Shown here one piece after another: positions 41,924 through 51,133 of a DNA stretch of 64,000 nucleotides. The notes beneath the pieces are model-generated. The model saw only the letters and a list, made by a program, of their open reading frames with translations. It was not told where the DNA came from and made no database searches. Origin of the DNA: Paenibacillus polymyxa M1 (GTDB lineage: Bacteria; Bacillota; Bacilli; Paenibacillales; Paenibacillaceae); contig NC_017542.1 in assembly GCF_000237325.1 (NCBI RefSeq), forward strand, positions 4,604,001 to 4,668,000. Direction: 5' to 3'. Each line of letters starts with the position of its first letter. The stretch's first letter is position 1. A program made the position numbers and the translations under genes.

Positions 41924-43849
41924 TTGCGTATTTTTGATATTCTACGTATATTGGTTGCTGAACAGATGATCAAGGGTGAACATTTGGCGAATGCATTGAA
42001 GGTATCTTCTCGAACCATACGAACAGATGTAAAGGAATTGAATGCACTGTTGTCACGGCATGGAGCGGCTGTCAAACCCCTTAAAGGAACAGGCTACAGG
42101 CTAGAGATTCAGGACGAACAAGCATTTCATCATCTGCTAAAGCAATTAAAGGACTATGAAAACAATGTGCCCCATCTATTAGCGAGTTCTTCTGAAGCCA
42201 GACATCGTTTTTTAATAAAAAAACTGCTGCTTACTCATGCATACGTCAAACTTGATGATTTAGCTGAGATGCTGTATGTTAGCCGATCTACTTTACAGAA
42301 TGACCTCAAAGAAGTGCGGAAATTACTGTCAACTTATGGACTATCGCTGGAGAACAGACCGTATCATGGTATTCGAATTAAGGGGAATGAGGCCAAGCTG
42401 CGTTATTGCATTTCCGACTATATATTTAACAGGACAGATGAAATAGGCGGGCAACAGATGCCCCACCCTTCTTTGATCTCTAACGAAGAGCTGGAATTCA
42501 TAAGAGAAGTGATTCTGGAGCGGATTGAGTATCATGATATTCAGTTGTCAGACATTGCCCTGAACAATCTGGTCATTCATATCGCTATAGCATGTAAGCG
42601 TATTCGTGAAGAGAGGTATGTATCGTATTATCCTCAAGAGATGAAAAAAATCGAAGCGCAAAAAGAGTTTAGGGTCGCGACTGAGATCGTATCTGCTCTG
42701 GAACAGAACATGAAACACTCCTTTCCACTTGTTGAAATTGCGTACATTGCTGTGCACTTGCTGGGTGTAAGGACCGTTGTCAGGGTCCATATGGATGAAG
42801 TAGAGATTAAAAAAATTATTGATAAAAATATTTACGAACTGACGATCGAAATATTAGACCGAATCGATCAGCAGTTGAACATGAACATTCAAAACGATCA
42901 AGAATTGCTGATTGCATTTTGCCTTCATCTCAAACCAGTCCTGAATCGTTATCAATACGGAATGAATTTGCGCAACCCCATGCTGGATGAAATCAAAGCC
43001 CACTACCCGCTTGCTTTTGAAGCAGGCATCATTGCTGCGGAAGTTATCAAACAGCGACTTCATATACACATCGAGGACAATGAAATTGGGTATTTAGCCA
43101 TTCATATCGGAGTCGCAATGGAGAGAAAGAAAATGGAGGGCACACCCAAAAGATGTATGATCGTATGTGCTTCCGGACTCGGCAGCGCAAAGCTGCTGTA
43201 CTACAAGCTTCAATCTGTTTTCGGTTCCAGGCTGGAGATCGTAGGAACCACTGAATTTTATAAGTTGAAGCAAACGCCGTTGGATGGCCTGGACTTTATT
43301 ATTAGTACGATCCCCATATCAGAACCGCTTTCTATCCCCATGATCCATGTGAATACATTTTTGGGCAGTTCGGATATTACCAAAATTGAACAAACCATCT
43401 CAGAGTCAAAACTTCCTGCTGTACAATATGTACGAAAAAAATTGGTCTTTCTTCAGCAGAAGTTTGATAACAAACGGCAAGCACTTGAATTCATGGCCGA
43501 AAAAATACAAGAAGCAGGTCTTGTAAAAGGTCCATTGTTGCAATCTGTGATAGAGCGTGAAGCTGTTTCCCCCACTTCATTTGGCAACTTTGTCGCGATT
43601 CCGCATCCGCTGGAACCTTTTGCTGATTCGACGTTTTGGGCCATTTGTACATTACAAAAAGCTATCGACTGGGATGGCAAGCCCGTACAGTTTATTTGCA
43701 TGCTCTGCATACAGCGCACCAAATCAGAAGATTTACAAAGTATGTATCATATTTTGCTTAACATTTTAAATCATGAAAAGCTAGTCCAGCAGCTTATTCG
43801 CTGCAAAACGTACACGGAATTCGTAGAGGTACTGCATAAAAATAGTTGA
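41924..43849 (+). CDS. licR: LicR-type PRD transcription activator with PTS domains
   Basis: A 641-residue multidomain regulator: an HTH_11 start (IFDILRILVAEQMIKGEHLA), a second HTH (YVKLDDLAEMLYVSRSTLQ), two PRDs with phosphorylatable His (LVIHIAIACKRIR; EIAYIAVHLLG; IGYLAIHIGVAMER), an EIIB-like segment (MIVCASGLGSAK) and an EIIA mannitol-type domain with His in FVAIPHPLEP. The order is that of LicR/ManR activators. TTG 41924 has AAAGGGGG 6 bases upstream, so I prefer it. The PTS genes follow; phosphorylation by PTS components and substrate level should set its activity. A weak hairpin at 43873-43904 may end its transcript. Confidence 0.88.
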   Translation: MRIFDILRILVAEQMIKGEHLANALKVSSRTIRTDVKELNALLSRHGAAVKPLKGTGYRLEIQDEQAFHHLLKQLKDYENNVPHLLASSSEARHRFLIKKLLLTHAYVKLDDLAEMLYVSRSTLQNDLKEVRKLLSTYGLSLENRPYHGIRIKGNEAKLRYCISDYIFNRTDEIGGQQMPHPSLISNEELEFIREVILERIEYHDIQLSDIALNNLVIHIAIACKRIREERYVSYYPQEMKKIEAQKEFRVATEIVSALEQNMKHSFPLVEIAYIAVHLLGVRTVVRVHMDEVEIKKIIDKNIYELTIEILDRIDQQLNMNIQNDQELLIAFCLHLKPVLNRYQYGMNLRNPMLDEIKAHYPLAFEAGIIAAEVIKQRLHIHIEDNEIGYLAIHIGVAMERKKMEGTPKRCMIVCASGLGSAKLLYYKLQSVFGSRLEIVGTTEFYKLKQTPLDGLDFIISTIPISEPLSIPMIHVNTFLGSSDITKIEQTISESKLPAVQYVRKKLVFLQQKFDNKRQALEFMAEKIQEAGLVKGPLLQSVIEREAVSPTSFGNFVAIPHPLEPFADSTFWAICTLQKAIDWDGKPVQFICMLCIQRTKSEDLQSMYHILLNILNHEKLVQQLIRCKTYTEFVEVLHKNS

Positions 43850-43948
43850 AGATTAACTGGGTGTAACAAAGGAGAAATCTGAAGCCTATATGACAGGGAT
43901 TTCTATCTTTTTATGTTTAGTGATAGAGATAACAGCTAGAAAGAACAA

Positions 43949-43978
43949 TTGATTTCCGTTAAGAAGAGGAAATAATAT
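43949..43978 (+). promoter_or_regulatory. Promoter of the cellobiose/lichenan PTS operon
   Basis: TTGATT at 43949-43954 and TAATAT at 43973-43978, spacer 18 bases. A cre site begins ten bases downstream. Confidence 0.55.
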
Positions 43979-43987
43979 GCGTTATGT

Positions 43988-44001
43988 TGAAAGCGATTCC
44001 A
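43988..44001 (+). promoter_or_regulatory. CcpA cre site
   Basis: TGAAAGCGATTCCA fits the cre consensus at 13 of 14 positions and lies at the predicted transcription start, where CcpA binding would repress the operon when glucose is present. Confidence 0.65.
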
Positions 44002-44048
44002 AATTATAATGGCGATACGAGCAAATGAATGAAAGGAGTCAAGAACAT

Positions 44049-44417
44049 ATGAATAATGATGAATCAGTAGAACACGCTGTGAACATGGAGGACATGGATG
44101 ATACAGAGATCGTATTCCAAATTATATTATACGCTGGGAATGCGCGCAGCTCGGCGATGGAAGCGATTGAGCTTGCAAAGGCGGGCAAATTTCGGGAATC
44201 CAAAGAAGAACTGGCCTCAGCTAAAAAAGAACTAGTGTCTTCCCACAAAATTCAAACCAGAATCATTCGTAAGGAAGCAGCCGGTGAAAAAACAGAGATG
44301 TCCGTCATGATGGTGCATGCCCAAGATCATTTGATGAATGCCATCACCATTCACGATATGGCCTCAGAATTTATAGACCTGTATGAACGCATTGATCAGC
44401 TCGGATTAAAATCGTAG
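44049..44417 (+). CDS. licA: PTS EIIA component, lactose/cellobiose type
   Basis: A 122-residue cytoplasmic phosphocarrier with the helical EIIA-Lac fold: IVFQIILYAGNARSSAMEAI and the active His in MVHAQDHLMNAITI. It passes phosphate from HPr to EIIB. The start at 44049 follows GAAAGGAG; an ATG at 44025 precedes that site and is unlikely. It is first in an operon ordered EIIA, EIIC, 6-phospho-beta-glucosidase, EIIB. Confidence 0.9.
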   Translation: MNNDESVEHAVNMEDMDDTEIVFQIILYAGNARSSAMEAIELAKAGKFRESKEELASAKKELVSSHKIQTRIIRKEAAGEKTEMSVMMVHAQDHLMNAITIHDMASEFIDLYERIDQLGLKS

Positions 44418-44433
44418 AGGGAGGGCGCTAGCC

Positions 44434-45729
44434 ATGGCTTTCAAAGACAAACTGATCGATGGTCTCACCTCGGTGGCAAATGCAATTAACAATTTTAAAT
44501 ATATAATAGCAATCAAATCGGCTTTTATCACCTTAATGCCTGTTATTATTGTGGGTGCCTTTGCTGTACTGATCTCCAATGTGGTCATGGACCCAGTCAA
44601 TGGTCTAGCCCATTTTAAGTCATTCTCATTCCTGGCAGAGTACAAACCGATTTTCTCAAGCATTAACTATGCCAGCTTGAATATCCTCACCATTCTAGCT
44701 ATTTTTATGATTGGTCTGGAGCTAGGAAAAATTAATGGAGAGAAAAATCTTTTTCCTGGTTTACTTGCCCTCATCTGTTTTATCTCTGTGACACCAACCA
44801 CAATCGAGCTGATGGTTAACGGAGAAATGCAAAAAGTAACGGACGTCATCGCCCGTCAATTCACAGACACCAAAAGCTTGTTTTTGGGTATTTTCATAAG
44901 TATCCTATCCGTTGAGCTATACAACAAACTGGGCAAGTCCGATAAGCTAAAGATTAAAATGCCTGAAAGTGTTCCTAGCAATGTAGCCGTTTCTTTCTCC
45001 GCACTCATCCCTTCCATTATTACGGTAACTGTTTTCTCGATGCTTGGATTCTTTTTTCATAAATTTACGGGGCTCTACCTGTACGATGCTGTCTATAATG
45101 TGGTGCAACAACCTCTGGAGACCATAGTCCAAGGGCTGCCAGGTATACTGGTACTCATGCTGGTTGCGCAAACCTTCTGGGTGATCGGTATTCACGGAAA
45201 CCAAATGGTAAAGCCCATCCGTGAACCTCTGCTGCTTGGAGCGATTACGGTCAACATGACTGCATATGATCAAGGGCTCCCCATTCCGAACATTATTACG
45301 ATGCCTTTCTGGGATGTATACATGAGTATTGGAGGTTCAGGAGTTACGCTGGCCCTTTTGATCAGTATTATGATCGCTTCCAAGCGTGAGGATATGAAGG
45401 AAATTACCAAGCTTTCACTTGGGCCAGGTCTGTTTAATATTAATGAGCCTGTCATTTTCGGACTTCCAATTATGCTGAATCCATTGATGGCGATTCCTTT
45501 CATTATAACTCCACTCATCACAGGAACAATTGGTTACTTCTCGACGTTGCTTGGATTCGCAGGTAAAGCTGTCGTTATGGTTCCGTGGACTACACCGCCT
45601 ATTATTAATGCCTACCTGTCTACAGGTGGAAGCATTGGCGCCGTTGTAACGCAGATTATTTGTATTATGGTAGCCATTATCATTTATTTTCCGTTCGTCA
45701 AAATTGCCAACAAGCGAACGACTGAATAA
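44434..45729 (+). CDS. licC: PTS EIIC component, cellobiose type
   Basis: A 431-residue membrane permease of the CelB/LicC family with about ten hydrophobic segments (IAIKSAFITLMPVIIVGAF; GLPGILVLMLVAQTFWVIGI). The conserved HGNQMVKPI and the loop LGPGLFNINEPVIFGLPIMLNP form the substrate site. It starts 16 bases after EIIA with GGAGGG upstream. It imports cellobiose, lichenan oligosaccharides or related beta-glucosides with phosphorylation. Confidence 0.93.
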   Translation: MAFKDKLIDGLTSVANAINNFKYIIAIKSAFITLMPVIIVGAFAVLISNVVMDPVNGLAHFKSFSFLAEYKPIFSSINYASLNILTILAIFMIGLELGKINGEKNLFPGLLALICFISVTPTTIELMVNGEMQKVTDVIARQFTDTKSLFLGIFISILSVELYNKLGKSDKLKIKMPESVPSNVAVSFSALIPSIITVTVFSMLGFFFHKFTGLYLYDAVYNVVQQPLETIVQGLPGILVLMLVAQTFWVIGIHGNQMVKPIREPLLLGAITVNMTAYDQGLPIPNIITMPFWDVYMSIGGSGVTLALLISIMIASKREDMKEITKLSLGPGLFNINEPVIFGLPIMLNPLMAIPFIITPLITGTIGYFSTLLGFAGKAVVMVPWTTPPIINAYLSTGGSIGAVVTQIICIMVAIIIYFPFVKIANKRTTE

Positions 45730-45801
45730 TGCGCTACTGTAGAGATACACCCGTAGAGGATCGCCTTGGGGAATCTATAGAATGAAAAGGAGAAGCATGT
45801 C

Positions 45802-47238
45802 ATGGCTAAACACACAATACAAATTCCGCCGAATTTTATTATGGGAGCAGCGGCTTCCGCCTGGCAGACAGAGGGTTGGAGCGGTAAACAGGAAGGTCAA
45901 GACTCGTATCTGGACTTATGGTACAAAAATGACCGCTATGTCTGGCACAATGGATATGGACCCGCAGGTGCAACCGATTTTTATAATCGTTATGCCGAGG
46001 ATATTGCCCTGATGAAGCAGATTGGGCTAACTCATTATCGCACTTCTATTAACTGGTCCCGCTTCTTAACGGATTATGAGAATATTGTGGTGGATGAAAC
46101 CTATGCGGATTATATGGGCAGGGTCATTGACGAGTTGATTGCAAGCGGAGTCGAGCCGATGATTTGTCTGGAACACTATGAATTACCTGCTTATTTGCTC
46201 GACAAATATGAGGGCTGGTCTTCCAAGCATGTGGTAGAGCTGTTTGTGAAATATGCGGAAAAGGTGTTTGAACGGTACGGGGATCGGGTCAAGCACTGGT
46301 TTACGTTTAATGAGCCCATTGTTGTACAGACTCGCGTCTATCTGGATGCGCTTCGCTATCCCTATGAACAAAATACGCGGAAGTGGATGCAATGGAACTA
46401 TAACAAAACGCTGGCTACCGCGAAGTGTGTACAGCTTTTCAAAGCCAAAAATTATAGTGAGAACGGGGCTAAAATAGGGGTTATTCTGAATCCCGAAGTG
46501 ACCTATGCCCGATCCAGTGCCCCTCATGACCAGTATGCAGCACATGTGTATGATCTATTTTACAATCGAGTATTTCTGGACCCGCTTATTAAAGGCGAAT
46601 ACCCGCAAGAATTGTTCGAGCTCATGAGCAAGCATGATATTGCCTTTGAAGCTACGGCGGAGGAACTGGCCTTGATTAAGGAAAATACCGTTGACATCGT
46701 TGGAATCAATCTCTATTATCCCCACCGGGTCAAAGCGCAGAGTAAAGCGTGGAACGAAAACATTCCTTTTCACCCCTCTTACTACTACGAGCATTTCGAC
46801 CTTCCGGGTAAAAGAATGAACAAGTCACGGGGCTGGGAAATTTATCCTAAAATCGTTTACGATATGGGAATGCGTATCAAGAACGAATATAACAATATCG
46901 AGTGGTTTGTTGCGGAAAATGGCATGGGGATTGAAAATGAAGCTGTTTTTAAAAATGAGGAACACATCATTCAGGACGACTATCGCATTGACTTTATAAC
47001 TGAGCATTTATACTACACGTTACAAGCCGTAGCAGCAGGCTCCAACTGTACAGGTTATATGCTGTGGGCCTTCACAGACAATGTTTCTCCTATGAATGCT
47101 TTTAAAAATCGCTATGGACTGGTGGAAATTAACCTGGAAAATGATCGAAGTCGGCATTTGAAGAAATCCGGCTACTGGTATCAAGCTGTTATCAAGGAAC
47201 GCTTGTTTGTTGCTAATCTGGATGAAGAGTATAAGTAG
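45802..47238 (+). CDS. 6-phospho-beta-glucosidase, GH1
   Basis: A 478-residue GH1 retaining glycosidase that would split imported phosphorylated disaccharides. Acid/base Glu171 is in TFNEPIV and nucleophile Glu372 in VAENGMG. The N-terminal FIMGAAASAWQTEG and the C-terminal GYMLWAFTDNVSPMNAFKNRYGL are family-typical. The phosphate-binding positions fit a 6-phospho enzyme by context, but phosphate specificity is inferred mainly from the PTS genes on both sides. B. subtilis lic uses a GH4 enzyme instead, so this operon differs. Confidence 0.92.
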   Translation: MAKHTIQIPPNFIMGAAASAWQTEGWSGKQEGQDSYLDLWYKNDRYVWHNGYGPAGATDFYNRYAEDIALMKQIGLTHYRTSINWSRFLTDYENIVVDETYADYMGRVIDELIASGVEPMICLEHYELPAYLLDKYEGWSSKHVVELFVKYAEKVFERYGDRVKHWFTFNEPIVVQTRVYLDALRYPYEQNTRKWMQWNYNKTLATAKCVQLFKAKNYSENGAKIGVILNPEVTYARSSAPHDQYAAHVYDLFYNRVFLDPLIKGEYPQELFELMSKHDIAFEATAEELALIKENTVDIVGINLYYPHRVKAQSKAWNENIPFHPSYYYEHFDLPGKRMNKSRGWEIYPKIVYDMGMRIKNEYNNIEWFVAENGMGIENEAVFKNEEHIIQDDYRIDFITEHLYYTLQAVAAGSNCTGYMLWAFTDNVSPMNAFKNRYGLVEINLENDRSRHLKKSGYWYQAVIKERLFVANLDEEYK

Positions 47239-47268
47239 TTAAAATAAATTTCTGGAGGCGCTCTTGAT

Positions 47269-47595
47269 ATGAAAAAAATCATTCTAGCATGCTCTGCGGG
47301 GATGTCGACATCCATTCTGGTTTCCAAGATGAAAAAAGAAGCCGCAGCAAGATCCATAGAATTGAACATCGAAGCGATCCCCGAAAGCACTATTAAGGAA
47401 GAGCTGGAAGGCATGACAGAGCCAGTGATTGCTATTTTACTCGGACCTCAGGTGCGAATGCGTAAAAAGCCAGTAACTGAAATTGCAGCTCCCTATGGCA
47501 TCCCTGTAGATGTTATTGACACGTTGGCTTACGGTAGAGGAAACGGTGCGGCTGTCCTCGATCAAGCCTTCAAGCTGGCTGGCGAGAACCTATAA
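47269..47595 (+). CDS. licB: PTS EIIB component, cellobiose type
   Basis: A 108-residue phosphotransfer protein with active Cys8 in IILACSAGMSTSILV and the fold-ending VIDTLAYGRGNGAAVLDQA. Last gene of the operon, 30 bases after the glycosidase. Together with the upstream EIIA and EIIC it completes the transporter. A strong terminator follows. Confidence 0.93.
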   Translation: MKKIILACSAGMSTSILVSKMKKEAAARSIELNIEAIPESTIKEELEGMTEPVIAILLGPQVRMRKKPVTEIAAPYGIPVDVIDTLAYGRGNGAAVLDQAFKLAGENL

Positions 47596-47611
47596 TTTCT
47601 GTTCAAACTGA

Positions 47612-47646
47612 AAAGAGGCTGAGAGTTCCCTCAGTCTCTTTTTTTG
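47612..47646 (+). terminator. Terminator of the PTS operon
   Basis: AGAGGCTGAG/CTCAGTCTCT stem with a 6-base loop and a run of seven T residues. Confidence 0.9.
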
Positions 47647-47665
47647 ATCCTCGCGCTCGTTAGCC

Positions 47666-48595
47666 CTAGATGCCTTCTTTGTCTGTGCCCATACTGCTCA
47701 CGTACGTTTCCTTTAGACCGGCAGAGATTCCGTATAGCGGTTCCCAATGAAGCCAATGTCTGGCGACTGCGTTGCTCAGACAGCTATGGTGAATGTCTCC
47801 CGTCCGCGCCGGTGAATACACAGGCCGCACAGACGAACCGTGCAGCTTTAGTAAATCATAGGCCAGCCGATTGATGGACGTCGTTCGTCCCGTACTTACA
47901 TGCACTGTGCGTTGATCCGCTGCATGTATAGCCGCCATATTGGCTCGGACTACATCCTTGACGTACACAAAGTCACGGGTTTGCGTCCCGTCGCCGTGAA
48001 TGAGCAAGGGGCTGCCTTTTTTCAGCCGGTCCATAAAAATAGCGACTACACCGCCCTCTCCCTTCGCGGCCTGGCCGGGGCCATACACATTTCCGTAACG
48101 CAAAATCGTGTAGTTTAAGCCATACAAGCGATAAAAAAGCCGAATATACGATTCTGCGGTCAGCTTGGACAGCCCGTAGCCTGAAATAGGCTCCACGGGA
48201 TCGTCTTCCTGAATACATTGCTTTTGCAGCTCTCCGTATACGCCGGATGTGGAGGCAAATATGATTTTCGATACACCCGCTTCACGACAAGCCTGCAACA
48301 AATGAATCGTCCCCAGCACATTCACATCCGCATCCTCATCAGGATGATGAATGGAATGCTGCACATCAGCCTGTGCAGCCAAATGAAACACAATGTCCGG
48401 GCTTTCCCGAATCAGCAGCGTCCTGGCTTCAGAGCTGCGAATATCTGCAATATGCATGACCGCGCGCGGATCTACATTTGCAGCATTCCCGGTCGTCAGA
48501 TTATCCAGCACATGTACTCTGATGCCCGAGTCAGCAAGCGCACGTACCAGCTGGGAACCAATAAACCCTGCTCCCCCGGTGACCAAAGCCTTCAC
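47666..48595 (-). CDS. NAD-dependent epimerase/dehydratase (UDP-glucose 4-epimerase-like)
   Basis: A 309-residue extended SDR enzyme. NAD site TGGAGFIGSQLVRAL, DIRSSEART, catalytic Ser in FASTSGVYG and Tyr/Lys in GYGLSKLTAE. Probably interconverts UDP-hexoses or makes a donor for the glycosyltransferases nearby; exact substrate unknown. GTG 48593-48595 has AAAGGAGG before it and gives the normal SDR beginning, whereas the longer frame adds 41 unrelated residues. Related enzymes are found in spore-crust sugar clusters. It is divergent from the first GT4 gene. Confidence 0.88.
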   Translation of the reverse strand: MKALVTGGAGFIGSQLVRALADSGIRVHVLDNLTTGNAANVDPRAVMHIADIRSSEARTLLIRESPDIVFHLAAQADVQHSIHHPDEDADVNVLGTIHLLQACREAGVSKIIFASTSGVYGELQKQCIQEDDPVEPISGYGLSKLTAESYIRLFYRLYGLNYTILRYGNVYGPGQAAKGEGGVVAIFMDRLKKGSPLLIHGDGTQTRDFVYVKDVVRANMAAIHAADQRTVHVSTGRTTSINRLAYDLLKLHGSSVRPVYSPARTGDIHHSCLSNAVARHWLHWEPLYGISAGLKETYVSSMGTDKEGI

Positions 48596-48957
48596 TAGTG
48601 CCCCTCCTTTCAAACCTGAACGGGTCGGCGCTTGGGCCTTACCAGCAACTACGGAGACAGATGCATCCCTCACGTTGTTATGACAGCATGACAGGCCCAT
48701 ATGTGCTCCCCTCTTCACATTATTTTATGCGTTGCTCCATAGCTTGGCGCAGGCGCAAGCACACACAGGCACCAAAAACGATCATTTCACACGCATGAGT
48801 GCTCACATAAAAATTCAAACTGTTATATATGACTACCTTGCAATGAATAATACATGGGTGGATGGTCGTGTCGACAGATCGACATTGCTCATATAGTAAA
48901 TTACCTATCCAAAGGAGGTGACAATCATACCCGAGAAGTGCATAGGGTATGTAGCCC
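48596..48957. other. Divergent intergenic region of the glycosylation locus
   Basis: 362 bases without a gene. GCTTGGCGCAGGCGCAAGC at 48741-48759 can form a hairpin. CATATAGTA (48890-48898) resembles a sigma-K -10 element. An AAAGGAGGTG at 48911-48920 precedes a short frame that ends in TAA within 20 codons and is not in frame with the GT4 gene, so this strong ribosome-binding site has no clear product. Confidence 0.5.
48890..48898 (+). promoter_or_regulatory. Sigma-K-like -10 element before the GT4 gene
   Basis: CATATAGTA fits CATANNNTA, the mother-cell sigma-K -10 consensus, about 60 bases before the gene. The expected AC of the -35 region is not at ideal spacing, so this is tentative. Confidence 0.3.
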
Positions 48958-50160
48958 GTGAGCGTAAAGTCTAAGGTTATGTTATTCTCACATATTTGCC
49001 ATCCGGCTCGAATGTCGGGTGCCGAGAAATGGCTACTTTTTTTAGCTAAAACCCTTAGCGAGCAATATGAGGTTGTGCTGGTTGTTCCCTGTTGCGGCAT
49101 GCTGTCAATAGAAGCAGAAACTAAGGGGATACGTATAGCCATTCAAGATTCTCCACTGCTATGGTCTTTGTATGAATCATCGCCAGCTATGCATCAGGAA
49201 TTTGCAAAACAAGAATCTTCTAATTACTACCAATCCCTATTAACACTTCTGCACGTTCACAGGCCGGATTGGGTGATGGTTAATACATCGGTTAATGCAT
49301 TGCCTGCGGCTGCGGCAAAAAAAGCAGGCATTCCCGTTGTTTGGATAATAGACGAAATCTTGTATCCAGGTGTGCATCAGATTGATGCAGTACGGATGGT
49401 AAATCATTATGCAGATTGGATTATCGGTATATCGGAAGCAGTACTTGCACCTTTTAAGAGTTCAATAGTTAATAATAAAAATAGGCTTATATATCCTTCT
49501 TGGAATGATGCTGAATTGCACCCTGAAAGGTGGGAGGAAAATCGTCGTTGTCTGAGGGGAGCCCATAATATCGGCGACCACGAAACGCTAATAGGGCTCA
49601 TAAGCGGAATGATCTCCGTCCATAAAGGAATTGATCAATTTATCTATATGGCCGGTATGCTAATGTCACACTTTCCTCAAGTAAAATTTCTTATTGCCGG
49701 AAGTCCAGAAATAACAGAATACTTCAATAAATGCAAAGCATTGGCGTATTCAACATTAGATCCATCTCGCATTATATTTCATTCGTTCGAAAGCCACATT
49801 GAACAATTATACCCTGCGCTTGATATCGTAGTCGTACCTAGCATGATTGATGAAGGATTTGGAATGACTGCTCTTGAGGGGATGATATTCGGCAAACCAG
49901 TAGTTGCTTATGACTCAGCAGGACTTGGTGAGCTACTCAAAAATACGGGGAATGAGAAGTTTTTAGTGCCTAAAGGTGATGTGGGCGGACTTTGGCAAAT
50001 AGTTGTTGACCTCCTTCAAAATAAAGAGCGCATGTTGGAAATAGGAACTAAAAATCGCAAGGCATCCATAGAATCTTTCGGCATAGATATATTCCAAAAC
50101 CGGTTTAATAACTTGCTTCAGGAAATTGACGCTGCCGTTTATGGTTTGAACCAGCAATAA
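48958..50160 (+). CDS. GT4 family glycosyltransferase
   Basis: A 400-residue GT-B enzyme: N-terminus KVMLFSHICHPARMSGAEKW, donor region LIGLISGMISVHKGIDQF and the EX7E-type segment PSMIDEGFGMTALEGMIFGKPVV. It is similar throughout to the GT4 domain of the gene at 58033-59682. The start is taken as GTG 48958; the Shine-Dalgarno sequence is poor and ATG 48979 is possible. First of three plus-strand glycosyltransferase genes. A terminator at 50244-50288 separates it from the next. Confidence 0.85.
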   Translation: MSVKSKVMLFSHICHPARMSGAEKWLLFLAKTLSEQYEVVLVVPCCGMLSIEAETKGIRIAIQDSPLLWSLYESSPAMHQEFAKQESSNYYQSLLTLLHVHRPDWVMVNTSVNALPAAAAKKAGIPVVWIIDEILYPGVHQIDAVRMVNHYADWIIGISEAVLAPFKSSIVNNKNRLIYPSWNDAELHPERWEENRRCLRGAHNIGDHETLIGLISGMISVHKGIDQFIYMAGMLMSHFPQVKFLIAGSPEITEYFNKCKALAYSTLDPSRIIFHSFESHIEQLYPALDIVVVPSMIDEGFGMTALEGMIFGKPVVAYDSAGLGELLKNTGNEKFLVPKGDVGGLWQIVVDLLQNKERMLEIGTKNRKASIESFGIDIFQNRFNNLLQEIDAAVYGLNQQ

Positions 50161-50243
50161 AAAGTTCAATCCAGGTATTCCGAACGTTCTCTTTTAGGAT
50201 TTTCACCAATTAGATCATAACGTACATCTGAGCACTCTAATCT

Positions 50244-50288
50244 AAAAAAGGGGCAGTTACATTAATGAGATGTAAATTGCCTCTTTTT
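50244..50288 (+). terminator. Terminator after the GT4 gene
   Basis: AAAAAGGGGCAGTTACAT pairs with ATGTAAATTGCCTCTTTTT with a small internal mismatch, ending in a T run. Confidence 0.75.
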
Positions 50289-50354
50289 CCTTTAAATAAA
50301 CTCCCCAAAATGAAGTACCACGGGCAATCGTCCACAATTATGAATTCGTTTTAA

Positions 50355-50363
50355 CATACCGTA
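50355..50363 (+). promoter_or_regulatory. Sigma-K-like -10 element before the GT2 pair
   Basis: CATACCGTA fits CATANNNTA. An AC-containing segment lies about 19 bases upstream, slightly farther than ideal. Location 40 bases before the first GT2 start suits a promoter. Confidence 0.35.
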
Positions 50364-50380
50364 TGGTGGGGAGAAAGCAC

Positions 50381-50398
50381 ATGAAGATTGCGGGGTGA
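50381..50398 (+). CDS. Five-codon mini-ORF before the GT2 gene
   Basis: ATG AAG ATT GCG GGG TGA, preceded by GGTGGGGAG with good spacing. Its last codons (GGGGTGAGG) form the ribosome-binding site of the GTG start at 50405. It may couple translation of the GT2 gene or be a chance remnant. Confidence 0.3.
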   Translation: MKIAG

Positions 50399-50404
50399 GG
50401 AAAC

Positions 50405-51121
50405 GTGGAATCGTTGCCGAAAGTGAGTGTCATCATTCCCTTTTTCAACTGTCCGTACGTAGATCAGGCTGTAGCCAGCGTCTTAAATCAAACTTATCCG
50501 AATATCGAAATTATTGTTGTAGATGATGGGTCAACTATGCACCAGGAACGTTTGATCCCTTATATGGATCGCATTTATTATCTAGGAAAGATGAACGGCG
50601 GCACGGCAACTGCGCTCAATTATGGTATACAAATGTCCACCGGAAAGTATACTGTTTGGCTTAGTTCAGACGATATGTTTTATTCGACCAAAATTGAACG
50701 TCAAGTGAATTTTATGGAGCAACATCAAGCGGAGGTCAGTTTCACTGATTATCATGTCATTAACAAAGCAAACGAGGTAATATGTCGCAATGCAACTGCC
50801 AAATTTACGACAGTACGTTCCTTTATTGAGGCATTTTCTTCCTACTGCCCGTTAAATGGCTGTACGGTGATGATGAAAAAGGATTATGTTCGTAACATTG
50901 GATACTTCAATGAGAAGCTGTTATACACTCATGATTATGATTTTTGGATTCGTGTAGTATTGAACCATACAGAATTTCACTATTTAGATGAGCCTCTCAC
51001 TGCCTACCGTCGTCATGAACAAATGGGTACGGTCCAGCATTACCAAGCTATTGTACAGGAATTAGAAACCATCAGACAGACATATCAGAACCAATTACAA
51101 GTGGTTCTGAATACTCTTTAA
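50405..51121 (+). CDS. GT2 family glycosyltransferase
   Basis: A 238-residue GT-A enzyme: KVSVIIPFFNCPYVDQAVAS, the nucleotide Asp pair in VVDDGST, the metal/donor motif WLSSDDMFY and the acceptor region YTHDYDFWIRV. It closely resembles the gene at 53285-54004 over its whole length, on the other arm of the locus, so the two are paralogues. GTG start after GGGGTGAGG. It is followed after 12 bases by a second GT2 gene. Confidence 0.88.
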   Translation: MESLPKVSVIIPFFNCPYVDQAVASVLNQTYPNIEIIVVDDGSTMHQERLIPYMDRIYYLGKMNGGTATALNYGIQMSTGKYTVWLSSDDMFYSTKIERQVNFMEQHQAEVSFTDYHVINKANEVICRNATAKFTTVRSFIEAFSSYCPLNGCTVMMKKDYVRNIGYFNEKLLYTHDYDFWIRVVLNHTEFHYLDEPLTAYRRHEQMGTVQHYQAIVQELETIRQTYQNQLQVVLNTL

Positions 51122-51133
51122 GGAGAGAATTTT

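Noticed and set aside
48911..48957. Strong AAAGGAGGTG as ribosome-binding site of the GT4 gene
   Set aside because: It is not in a usable position: 38 bases from the GTG and the frame it opens closes at TAA. Left as unexplained in the intergenic note.
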